Shown: positions 1 through 8,350 of the stretch, one piece after another
Position numbering within the stretch: position 1 is the stretch's first letter
Layout: each line of letters starts with the position of its first letter
Origin: Zoogloeaceae bacterium
GTDB lineage: Bacteria; Pseudomonadota; Gammaproteobacteria; Burkholderiales; Rhodocyclaceae
DNA: 64,000 nucleotides
Assembly: GCA_024235635.1 (NCBI GenBank)
Contig: JACKMA010000001.1
Span: 186,001 to 250,000 of the forward strand
Reading direction: 5' to 3'
Notes under the pieces: model-generated
Seen by the model: only the letters and a program-made list of their open reading frames with translations
The model's database searches: none
Told to the model about the DNA's origin: nothing
Translations under genes and position numbers: made by a program

Positions 1-1553
1 ACCGGCTGTCGGCCGATCCCGACGTCAGCGTGCTGCTGCTCGAGGCCGGCAACGACGAGAAATGGATCTGGACCAGGATTCCGGTCGGCTACCTCTACTG
101 CATCAACAATCCCCGCACCGACTGGTGCTACAAGACCGAGCCCGAGGCCGGGCTGAACGGCCGCAGCATCATCTACGCGCGCGGCAAGGGCCTCGGCGGA
201 TCGACGCTGATCAATGCGATGCTCTACCTGCGCGGGCAGGCCCGCGACTACGACGAGTGGGCCGAACTGTCGGGCGACGATGGCTGGAGCTGGGCATCGG
301 TATTGCCGCTGTTCAAGGGCGTCGAGGACAGCTGGCGCGGCGGCGACGCGCACCACGGCAGCGGCGGCGAATGGCGCGTCGAACAGCAGCGCCTGCGCTG
401 GGACATTCTCGACCGCTTCGCCGAAGCCACCGCCGAGGCCGGCATTCCGATGACCGACGACTTCAATCGCGGCAACAACCTCGGCGTCAGCCAGTTCGAG
501 GTCAATCAGCGACGCGGCACCCGCTGGAGCGCCGCACGCGGCTTCCTCGACCCGGTGCGTCGGCGGCCCAACCTCGCCATCGTCACCGGCGCCATGTCCG
601 ATCGCCTGCAGATCGAGGGCCGGCAGGTGAAAGGCATCGTCTTTCGCCAGGGCAACCAGGAATGCATCGCCCGCGCCCGCATCGAGACCATCCTGGCGGC
701 CGGCTCGCTCGGCTCGCCGGCGATCCTCCAGCGATCGGGCATTGGCGACGGCGCCACCCTGCAGTCCCTCGGCATCCCCCTCAGCCATGAATTGAAGGGG
801 GTCGGCGGCAACCTGCAGGATCACCTGCAATTGCGCAGCATCTTCAAGGTCAGTGGCATCAAGACGCTCAACCAACAGGCCAACAGCCTGTGGGGCAAGG
901 CGATGATGGGACTCGAATATGCGTTGTTCCGGCGCGGACCGCTGACGATGGCGCCGAGCCAGCTCGGCCTGTTCGCCCAGTCCGACCCGTCGGTCGGGAG
1001 CCCCGACCTGGAGTATCACGTGCAACCACTGTCGCTCGACAAGTTCGGCGATCCGGTGCACAAGTTCCCGGCCTTCACCGCCAGTGTCTGCGACCTGCGT
1101 CCGAAATCGCGCGGCCACGTCACCATCCGCGACCGCGACCCGGCCAGCGCGCCGCGCATCGCGCCGATGTATCTGACCCACCCGGAAGACCGCGCCAAGG
1201 CGGCCAAGGCCATCCGCCTGACGCGCCGCATCGCCGCCCAGCCGGCATTGGCCCCCTACAAGCCGGTCGAGCACCTGCCCGGCCCCGGCTTCGAGACTGA
1301 CGAGGACCTCGCCGTCGCCGCCGGCAACATCGGCACCACGATCTTCCATCCGGTCGGCACCTGCAAGATGGGCCGTGACGACGATCGCCAGGCCGTCACC
1401 GACAGCCGCCTGCGGGTGCGAGGACTCGCCGGCCTTCGCGTGGTCGATGCCTCGATCATGCCGACCATCACCTCGGGCAACACCAGTTCGCCGACCGTGA
1501 TGATCGCCGCCCGCGGCGCCGCGATGATCCGCGAGGATCGCAAGCGCGCCTGA
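1..1553 (+). CDS. GMC-family FAD oxidoreductase (choline dehydrogenase-like), 5' truncated
   Basis: Flavoprotein of the glucose-methanol-choline family, which oxidises alcohols with FAD. The reading frame is already open at the left edge and reads ...RLSADPDVSVLLLEAG, the standard stretch just after the Rossmann GxGxxG motif, so the N-terminus lies outside the window and the GTG at 30 is not a real start. The C-terminus has the family signature: the active-site His in FHPVGTCKMG and the Asn of GNTSSPTVMIAA, about 40 residues apart. About 515 residues are visible. The substrate cannot be read from sequence; choline or a medium-chain alcohol are the usual guesses for this subgroup. The next gene starts 82 bp downstream and is unrelated. 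Confidence 0.9.
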   Translation, partial: RLSADPDVSVLLLEAGNDEKWIWTRIPVGYLYCINNPRTDWCYKTEPEAGLNGRSIIYARGKGLGGSTLINAMLYLRGQARDYDEWAELSGDDGWSWASVLPLFKGVEDSWRGGDAHHGSGGEWRVEQQRLRWDILDRFAEATAEAGIPMTDDFNRGNNLGVSQFEVNQRRGTRWSAARGFLDPVRRRPNLAIVTGAMSDRLQIEGRQVKGIVFRQGNQECIARARIETILAAGSLGSPAILQRSGIGDGATLQSLGIPLSHELKGVGGNLQDHLQLRSIFKVSGIKTLNQQANSLWGKAMMGLEYALFRRGPLTMAPSQLGLFAQSDPSVGSPDLEYHVQPLSLDKFGDPVHKFPAFTASVCDLRPKSRGHVTIRDRDPASAPRIAPMYLTHPEDRAKAAKAIRLTRRIAAQPALAPYKPVEHLPGPGFETDEDLAVAAGNIGTTIFHPVGTCKMGRDDDRQAVTDSRLRVRGLAGLRVVDASIMPTITSGNTSSPTVMIAARGAAMIREDRKRA

Positions 1554-1635
1554 CCGCCTGCCCCATGACGGAGGTTTCAAGAAGCGCACCATTCTGCCGC
1601 TAATGCTTCGTCACGACGCATCGACGGCTGGATAA

Positions 1636-4600
1636 GTGCGCCTGCTCCCTCTGATTGTTCAGAACCTCCTGCTTGCGCTCGGCTACGGCGCGCTCGGCTG
1701 GGCGGCCCTCTCCCTGAGCCTGCCGCCGGGGTATTCCCTGCCGTTCTTTCCGGCCGCCGGACTGGCGCTCGGTGCCGTGCTCGCCCGCGGCAGCCAACTG
1801 CTGCCGGGCGTTGCGCTGGGATCGGTGATCGTCCAGCTGATCGTCGGCCAGGACGCGGGCTTCGAATCGCTGAGCCCAGCCGCACTGACCGTGGTTCCGG
1901 CGGCAGTGGCGTTGCAGGCGGCCTGCGGCGCGGCGCTGATGCGTCGCTTCGTCGGCTACCCATCTCCGCTCGACTCTCCCCGCGACATCGTGCGCTTCCT
2001 CGGCCTCGTCGCGCCGCTCGGCTGCCTCGTCGCCGCCAGCATCTCGGTTCCGACACTGGCCGCGCTGGGCATCCTGTCAACGGAAAACCTGCCGATCCAC
2101 TGGGCCATCTGGTGGGCCGGCGACACCATCGGGGTGACCACCACGGCGCCGATCGTGCTGGCCTTCATCGGCTGGCCCCGCGAGGATTGGCGCCCGCGCG
2201 TGCTGACCCTGGTGGTGCCGCTCGGCATCGCGAGCGTATTGCTGTTCACGACCCTGTGGCACCTGCGGACCAGCGACGCGATCCGCTCGGAAACCGAATT
2301 CGCGCGCGTGGCAGCCAGCCTGGCGCACCAGCTCGAGAGCCGGCTGGAAACCCAGGTCGAGATGCTGCGCAGCGCACAGCGCCTGGTCGCGGTCTCCGGC
2401 ACGATCAATCGCGGCGAATGGCACGACTATGTCGTTCCGTGGTTCGAGCGCCATCCCGGCACCCTGAACTTCACCTGGAATCCGATCGTGCCGGCCGACG
2501 GGCGCGACGCCTTCGTCGCCTCGGTGCGAGCCGAGGGGTTTCCCGGCTTCGACATCGTGGACCGGGCGGGCGACGGTCGCGTCGTCGTTGCCGACCGGCC
2601 CCGCAAGGGCATCTATCTGCCGATCACCTATGTCGAGCCCTTTGCCGGAAATGCCAAGGTCTTCGGCCTCGACCCGCTGTCGGTGGAGCGCTCCGCCACG
2701 GCGATCTGGGCCACGCTGGCCGACGGACAGCCGCGCGCCACGGCCCCGTTCCGGCTGACCCAGGAGACCGGCGAACAGAAGGGCGTCGTGGTGTATCAAG
2801 GTGTCCGCAAGGCGATCGGCGATCGCGTCGAGACGATCGGCATGGTGTCGACCGCCTTGCGTGTGGACGACCTCGTCGGCGCGGCGCTGCCCGAGGCGAC
2901 TTCGGAAGGCATCGAAGTCTGCCTGCTCGACATCAGCCAGCCTGCGCAGGCGATGCTGTTGTCGAGTGACCCGGCATGCCTGGAACGTGACTGGACCACG
3001 CGACGGATCGGCATGCAGGTGCCGCTCGCGGTCGCCGGGCGCGCGTGGGAAGTCCGGCTGCGCACGGCTCCCGGCTTCGAATTCACCACGGCCAGCGCCG
3101 CATCGTGGATCACCATCCTCGCCGGCCTCGCCGCAATCACGCTGCTCGGCGCTTTCCTGCTGCTGACCACCGGTCGCACCAGACGCATCCAGGAACTGGT
3201 GGATCTGCGCACCGGCGAACTCGCGGCGGCATCGCGACGGCTGCTCGAGCAGCAGGGTGCCCTGGCCGAGGCCCAGCGCATCGCCGGGCTCGGCAGCTGG
3301 CAGCTTGCCAGCGACGGCAAGACCCTCAATTGCTCGGACGAATGCCGCCGTGTCCTCTCCCTGCCCGACCGCGACCCGCTGCGCCTGGACGACATGATCG
3401 CCGGGGTTTTGCCCGAGAACCAGCCCGCGCTGACACAGGCAATCGACAAGGCGCTGGCCGCGCTCAGCCACCTGCCTCACTCGCGCCAGAGCCTCGACTG
3501 TACCGTGCGCGATCGCCACGGCAACCTGCGCGTGGTCAACGTGCTGGTCGACGGCAGCCGCTCGCTCGACGGCGGCCGCACGCTGCGCGGTACCGTGCAG
3601 GACGTGACCGCGGCGCGCGACACCGAAGCGCGGATCCAGCGGCTGGCGGACTTCGACGGCCTCACCGGACTGCCCAATCGGAATTTCTGGACCAGTCGCG
3701 CTCGCATCGCGATCGCGAGCGCGCGTCGCCACGGCGAGATGCTCGCCGTGCTGTTCATCGACCTCGACAACTTCAAGAACGTGAACGACTCGCTCGGCCA
3801 CCAGACCGGTGACCGCATGCTGGCGGTGGTCGCCGAACGCCTGGCCTCGGCCCTGCGCGAGGAGGATCTGCTGGCACGCCTCGGCGGCGACGAATTCGTC
3901 GCCCTGCTGCCCAACCTCGAGGGTCCGGACGACGCTGCGGCGGTGGCGAGCAAGCTGCTGGCATTGCGCGAACACCCGATCGTCATCGACGATCATTCAT
4001 TGCCGCTGTCGATGAGCATCGGCATCGCCCGCTTCCCGGACGACGGTGCCGACGTGGACACCCTGCTGCGCAATGCCGACATGGCGATGTATGGCGCCAA
4101 GGGGGCCGGACGCAATGCGCTCCAGCACTTCGTGCCGGAGATGAACGCCCGCGCCTTCGAACGACTGCAGCTCGACAACGCACTGCGCCACGCCCTTCAG
4201 CAGGATCAGTTCTTCCTGGTCTATCAGCCTCAGGTCGACGTCGACCGCAATCGCGTCGTCGGTTACGAAGCGCTGCTGCGCTGGCGCCATCCCGAACTCG
4301 GGCTGGTGTCGCCGGAGCGCTTCATCCCGGCGGCCGAAGTCTCCGGCCTGATCGTGCCGATCGGCGACTGGGTCATGGCCACGGCGTTTCGCCGGCAGGT
4401 CGAACTGCGCGAGGCGGGCAGCACCTGCACGATGGCGGTGAACATCTCGGCAATCCAGTTTCGACGGGACGACTTCGTGCACCGGGTCGAACAGGTGATG
4501 GCCGCCACCGGCGTCACCCCGGCCGAAGTCGAATTCGAGATCACCGAGAGCGCGCTGATGGACCCGACGCCGGAATTGCTGCAACGGCTCGACCGCCTCC

Positions 4601-4932
4601 GAGCCCTGGGCATCCGGCTCGCTCTCGACGACTTCGGGACGGGGTACTCGAGCCTGTCCTATCTCAAGCGCCTGCCGATCCAGTCCCTCAAGATCGATCG
4701 CTCTTTCGTCTCGGACCTGCCCGGCGACGCCGAGGACGCGGCGATCGCATCGGCCACGCTGTCGATGGCCAGCGATCTCGGCGTCGAAGTGGTTGCCGAG
4801 GGCGTCGAGACCGTCGCCCAGCGCGACTTTCTGCACCAGCGCGGCTGCCGCCTGATGCAGGGCTATCTGTTCTCCCGGCCGCTGCCCAGCGACGCGTTGA
4901 CGCCCGACGCCAGGATCGCCGCCGCGGGTTAG
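1636..4932 (+). CDS. membrane-bound MASE1-CHASE-PAS-GGDEF-EAL cyclic-di-GMP protein
   Basis: Predicted cyclic-di-GMP turnover protein in the inner membrane, 1098 residues from a GTG start. Residues about 1-215 are a multi-helix MASE1-type sensor. A CHASE-like periplasmic domain follows (about 216-470), closed by a transmembrane helix near 491-513. A PAS domain (about 545-655) comes next, then GGDEF (about 670-835) and EAL (about 855-1090). The GGDEF active site is intact (RLGGDEF near 748), and an RxxD inhibitory site (REED) sits five residues before it. The EAL domain keeps YEALLRW and the DDFGTGYSS loop. Both activities therefore look possible; which one dominates cannot be told. The ligand of the periplasmic sensor is unknown. 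It stands alone between unrelated genes. Confidence 0.93.
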   Translation: MRLLPLIVQNLLLALGYGALGWAALSLSLPPGYSLPFFPAAGLALGAVLARGSQLLPGVALGSVIVQLIVGQDAGFESLSPAALTVVPAAVALQAACGAALMRRFVGYPSPLDSPRDIVRFLGLVAPLGCLVAASISVPTLAALGILSTENLPIHWAIWWAGDTIGVTTTAPIVLAFIGWPREDWRPRVLTLVVPLGIASVLLFTTLWHLRTSDAIRSETEFARVAASLAHQLESRLETQVEMLRSAQRLVAVSGTINRGEWHDYVVPWFERHPGTLNFTWNPIVPADGRDAFVASVRAEGFPGFDIVDRAGDGRVVVADRPRKGIYLPITYVEPFAGNAKVFGLDPLSVERSATAIWATLADGQPRATAPFRLTQETGEQKGVVVYQGVRKAIGDRVETIGMVSTALRVDDLVGAALPEATSEGIEVCLLDISQPAQAMLLSSDPACLERDWTTRRIGMQVPLAVAGRAWEVRLRTAPGFEFTTASAASWITILAGLAAITLLGAFLLLTTGRTRRIQELVDLRTGELAAASRRLLEQQGALAEAQRIAGLGSWQLASDGKTLNCSDECRRVLSLPDRDPLRLDDMIAGVLPENQPALTQAIDKALAALSHLPHSRQSLDCTVRDRHGNLRVVNVLVDGSRSLDGGRTLRGTVQDVTAARDTEARIQRLADFDGLTGLPNRNFWTSRARIAIASARRHGEMLAVLFIDLDNFKNVNDSLGHQTGDRMLAVVAERLASALREEDLLARLGGDEFVALLPNLEGPDDAAAVASKLLALREHPIVIDDHSLPLSMSIGIARFPDDGADVDTLLRNADMAMYGAKGAGRNALQHFVPEMNARAFERLQLDNALRHALQQDQFFLVYQPQVDVDRNRVVGYEALLRWRHPELGLVSPERFIPAAEVSGLIVPIGDWVMATAFRRQVELREAGSTCTMAVNISAIQFRRDDFVHRVEQVMAATGVTPAEVEFEITESALMDPTPELLQRLDRLRALGIRLALDDFGTGYSSLSYLKRLPIQSLKIDRSFVSDLPGDAEDAAIASATLSMASDLGVEVVAEGVETVAQRDFLHQRGCRLMQGYLFSRPLPSDALTPDARIAAAG

Positions 4933-5046
4933 CCGGCGCGGGTGCGAGCGAACCGAACCTGCGCTTGGCGCGCTTCGGCGCCAGCCGCAACGCGCAGCCG
5001 GAGCACTCCGAATCGCGCCGGTACCCGATCCGGACCCGCTCGCACG

Positions 5047-5310
5047 CTAGCGCCCGGTGGCGAGCCGACGCTGGTAGTCGTCCACGTTGTGCTCGAGCAT
5101 CTTGCGGAAATCCTCGACCACCGCGCTCACGGTCTGCGCACGCACCGCCGACAGGTCGGCGCTGCCGGTACTCGCCTCGAAGGCGCTGTATCGCGCCGCC
5201 GCGTAACGCAGGGCGGCACCCACGGTGCCGTTTCGATCCTGCTCGGCCAGTTGGTTGGCCAGCGCGATGAACTGGTCTGCAGCGTTGAACAGCGGCTGGT
5301 ATCCGCTCAT
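5047..5310 (-). CDS. DUF3144-like small protein
   Basis: An 87-residue soluble protein of unknown function. The pattern FIALANQL...VGAALRYAAARYSAF resembles DUF3144 proteins as I remember them; the assignment is by pattern only. No signal peptide, membrane segment or cysteine is seen. It is transcribed away from arfB, with a 116-bp intergenic region that must hold both promoters. Confidence 0.6.
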   Translation of the reverse strand: MSGYQPLFNAADQFIALANQLAEQDRNGTVGAALRYAAARYSAFEASTGSADLSAVRAQTVSAVVEDFRKMLEHNVDDYQRRLATGR

Positions 5311-5426
5311 GATCTCTCCCGGCGTCGTGGCGACGCGAAACCTGTGGCCGCAAGCATACCGCGAAGTCTGCCCGGGCTTCGGCGGGCCGGCTGCGCTAAC
5401 ATCCGGAGCTTGTCGCCCGCACTGCC

Positions 5427-5861
5427 ATGACCGTCAGCTTTCCCCGCCTCCGCTACCCGATTCCACTCGACGAGATCGAGTTCGTGCAGATCCGCGCCCA
5501 GGGTGCCGGCGGCCAGAACGTCAACAAGGTGTCGTCGGCGGTGCAGTTGCGATTCGACGTCCGGGCCTCGTCCCTGCCCGAAACCCTGCGCCTGCGACTG
5601 CTGGCACTCGCCGACCAGCGCATCAGCGGCGACGGCGTCATCGTGATCAAGGCCCAGACCTACCGCAGCGCGACACGCAACCGCGAGGAAGCCCTGCGGC
5701 GCCTCGAGGAACTGGTTGCCAGTGCCGACCGGACGCCGAAGGCACGACGCCCGACCCGCCCCGGCAAGGCTGCGGTCCAGCGCCGGCTCGACGCCAAGGC
5801 CCAGCGCGGCCGACTCAAGGCGGCGCGGCGAGGCCCGGGAAGCGGCGATTTCGGCAGCTAA
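5427..5861 (+). CDS. arfB: alternative ribosome-rescue factor ArfB (YaeJ), peptidyl-tRNA hydrolase
   Basis: Stop-codon-independent peptidyl-tRNA hydrolase that frees ribosomes stalled on non-stop mRNA. The 144-residue length fits the family. The catalytic GGQ motif lies in AQGAGGQNVNK near residues 26-36, followed by the conserved stretches RFDVRASSLPE and DGVIVIKAQTYRS. The basic tail (KARRPTRPGKAAVQRR) is the part that enters the empty mRNA channel in ArfB. The codon-recognition domain of full-length release factors is absent, as expected. Confidence 0.96.
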   Translation: MTVSFPRLRYPIPLDEIEFVQIRAQGAGGQNVNKVSSAVQLRFDVRASSLPETLRLRLLALADQRISGDGVIVIKAQTYRSATRNREEALRRLEELVASADRTPKARRPTRPGKAAVQRRLDAKAQRGRLKAARRGPGSGDFGS

Positions 5862-6201
5862 TCGCTCGAGCCCGCCAGGACCGGCATCGAGTCACAGGCC
5901 CGGCCCAGGCACGCCGCCCAAAAAAAAGAAACGGCACGCGAGGGTGCCGTGAAACTCCTGTTGAGAGTGGGAGAGGAGTATGGAAAGCTGCATCGGCGCC
6001 GAGTCGACCGAGGGATCAACGGGATGACGCACGGAGCACGCTGGGCCCGCGCCCGAGAAGCCCGCCAGCGGGCACCGCAGCGCTTGCGGGGGGATCACCA
6101 CCGACCCGTGCGGCCAGCGACCGATGCATCAAGGATACGTTCTCGACCCCATGGCGGCAGCCCCCTGAAATGGGGGGAGCGGCCGTCTTGCCGGCGACGC
6201 A
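5862..6201. other. 340-bp region without a gene
   Basis: No convincing coding region lies between arfB and the acyl-CoA ligase. It holds a minus-strand terminator (5920-5950) and, on the plus strand, a C5/G5 inverted repeat near 6157-6177. The minus-strand transcript of the ligase would have about 250 nt of 3' untranslated sequence before that terminator. Confidence 0.5.
5920..5950 (-). terminator. rho-independent terminator, minus strand
   Basis: A perfect 7-bp stem (ACGGCAC / GTGCCGT at 5931-5937 and 5944-5950) with a 6-nt loop. Read on the minus strand it is followed directly by TTTCTTTTTTTT. It would end transcription coming from the acyl-CoA ligase gene, or from an unannotated short minus-strand RNA that starts in between. 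Confidence 0.75.
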
Positions 6202-7854
6202 TCAATCGCCTGAATAGCGATCGCGCAACCCCTTCTTGTTGATCTTGCCGACGCTGGTCTTGTCGATCGCCGCGACGAAGCGCACCTGCTCCGGCACCGC
6301 GTACTTGGAGACCTGGCCGCGCTCCGCGAACGACCGGACGTGGGCGCGGACGTCTTCGGCCGCCAGTTGCATGCCCTCGCGCAGGACCACCAGCGCCATC
6401 GGTCGCTCGCCCCACTTCGCATCCTTGACGCCGATCACGGCCACCTCGGCGACCGCCGGATGTCGCGAAATCACGTCCTCGACCTCGAGCGACGAGACCC
6501 ATTCGCCGCCGGTCTTGATCACGTCCTTGATCCGGTCCGTGACCTGCAGGTAGCCGTCGCCGTCGATCGTGCCGATGTCGTTGGTATGGAGGTAGCCGCC
6601 GTGCCAGAGTGCTTCCGACGCCGCGGGATTGCCCAGGTACCCCTGCGTCAGCCAGGGCGCCCGGGCGACGATCTCGCCCGCGGCCTGCCCGTCTCTCGGC
6701 ACGTCCTGCATCTCCTCGTCCACGGTCCGCAGATCCACCAGCGGAATCGGCAGGCCGGTGCGGGTGCGCAACGCCAGTTCGCGATCCGGCTCGCCAGCCA
6801 GCGGCGACTTGATCTGCGCCAGGGTCAGGATCGGACAGGTCTCGGACATGCCGTATCCGGTGAAGATGTCGATGCCACGCTCGAGCGCGGCCTGTGCCAG
6901 GCCCTTGGGCAGGGCCGAGCCGCCGATGATGATCTTCCAGCCGCGGACATCGACCTGGGCGATCGCCGGACTGCCGAGCAGCATGTGCAGGATCGTCGGC
7001 ACGCAGTGTGAAAAGCTCACGCGGTGCTTGGCCACCAGCCCGAGCAGGCCCTCGGGCGTGTAGCGGCCGGGGTAGATCTGCCGCAGGCCGAGCACGGTCG
7101 CGATGTAGGGCATGCCCCAGGCATGGACGTGGAACATCGGCGTGATCGGCATGTACACGTCGTCCCGGTGCAGGCGCCCCTGGGATTGCGGCGTGCCCAG
7201 AGCCGCCATCGTCGCCAGCGTATGCAGCACGAGTTGGCGGTGGCTGAAGAACACCCCCTTGGGCAGCCCGGTCGTGCCGGTAGTGTAAAAGGTGGTCGCG
7301 CAGGTGTTCTCGTCGAAATCCTCGAAGCGGAAACCCGGGTCCGCCTGCGCCAGCAGCGATTCGTACTCGCCCGCGCAATCCGTCTTCTGCGGCGCCGACG
7401 GCTCGTCCGTCAGCCGTACGACCACCTTCACGCCAGTCAGCCGGGCACTAATTTCATCGAGCACCGGCGCAAATTCGTCGTTTACCAGCAGCACGCTCGC
7501 GCCGGAGTGGTTGAGCGTATAGGCGATCTGTTCCGGCGACAGGCGCACGTTTACCGTCATCAGCACCGCCGCCATCATCGGTACCGCGAAATAGCACTCC
7601 AGGTAGCGATGACTGTCCCAGTCCATCACCGCCACCGTATCGCCGGCCTTGACGCCGAGCCCCGCGAGCGCGCTCGCAAGCCGCCCGACGCGCTGGCCGA
7701 ACTCGCGATAGCTGTATCGCGACAGGTCGCGATAGATGATCTCCTGCTCCGGATTGACCGCGAGCGGCGTGTGCAGCAATTGCCTGACGAGCAGGGGGTA
7801 GCCGTAGGCCGAGGCCGTCGGCTCGATCAGCCGGCCGCCGTGATTGGATGTCAT
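6202..7854 (-). CDS. acyl-CoA synthetase (AMP-binding, medium/long-chain fatty acid type)
   Basis: ATP-dependent acyl-CoA ligase that activates a fatty acid through an acyl-adenylate; cytosolic, possibly membrane-associated. 550 residues from the ATG at 7854. That start is preceded by GGGAGGAG six bases upstream and is preferred to an ATG 13 codons earlier. The phosphate-binding motif TTGTTGLPKG lies near residues 191-200, the GYGMSET motif follows, and GKINKKG near the C-terminus carries the adenylation lysine. The N-terminal pattern (PLLVRQLL..., YFAVPMMAAVLMTVNVRLSPEQIAY) resembles AlkK-type medium-chain ligases. Chain length is not readable from sequence. Confidence 0.92.
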   Translation of the reverse strand: MTSNHGGRLIEPTASAYGYPLLVRQLLHTPLAVNPEQEIIYRDLSRYSYREFGQRVGRLASALAGLGVKAGDTVAVMDWDSHRYLECYFAVPMMAAVLMTVNVRLSPEQIAYTLNHSGASVLLVNDEFAPVLDEISARLTGVKVVVRLTDEPSAPQKTDCAGEYESLLAQADPGFRFEDFDENTCATTFYTTGTTGLPKGVFFSHRQLVLHTLATMAALGTPQSQGRLHRDDVYMPITPMFHVHAWGMPYIATVLGLRQIYPGRYTPEGLLGLVAKHRVSFSHCVPTILHMLLGSPAIAQVDVRGWKIIIGGSALPKGLAQAALERGIDIFTGYGMSETCPILTLAQIKSPLAGEPDRELALRTRTGLPIPLVDLRTVDEEMQDVPRDGQAAGEIVARAPWLTQGYLGNPAASEALWHGGYLHTNDIGTIDGDGYLQVTDRIKDVIKTGGEWVSSLEVEDVISRHPAVAEVAVIGVKDAKWGERPMALVVLREGMQLAAEDVRAHVRSFAERGQVSKYAVPEQVRFVAAIDKTSVGKINKKGLRDRYSGD

Positions 7855-8350
7855 GGTCTCCTCCCATTCTTGGTTCGATTCACTGGCCGTCACGAGCAGG
7901 CCTTACCGGCTTGCCGCGCCGCCTACCTCGCTACGTGGGGCCGAAATCGGGTCTGGAATCACGCTCTTAAAGCACGCAGCCCGGCCGGAAAGGCCAATGC
8001 GCCGCCAACGCATCGCAACGGCAGCGCACCGCGCCGGGACCTGACGACGACGCGGGAGCCGGCGACACCGGGAAGCGAACCGCATCCAAGACGAACATGC
8101 CCTCCCCCAAATCAGCATAGGCCGGACCGAATCGACAGTCAGCCACCTGACCAGGGGCGCGGATTCTCTGCGCACAGCACATCGAAGGCGATTCCAAGCA
8201 ACGCAGTCTGGACAACTCGCTCTGGCTGGCAAAGATGAAGCAATTTGACCGCAAATGACAACGGTCTCGGTTTTCGCGAAACAAAATCGCAAACGACATC
8301 TGCTATCGACTTCCGCCATTCGTCCCGAAGACACATACACTCCAAATATC
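7855..8350. other. 496-bp intergenic region upstream of the cas operon
   Basis: Carries the divergent promoters for the acyl-CoA ligase and for cas3. No credible gene is seen. It becomes AT-richer towards cas3. Notable are a 10-bp palindrome TTTCGCGAAA at 8272-8281 and a TTGACC at 8245-8250 that could be a -35 element, although no clear -10 follows at the right distance. Confidence 0.45.
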
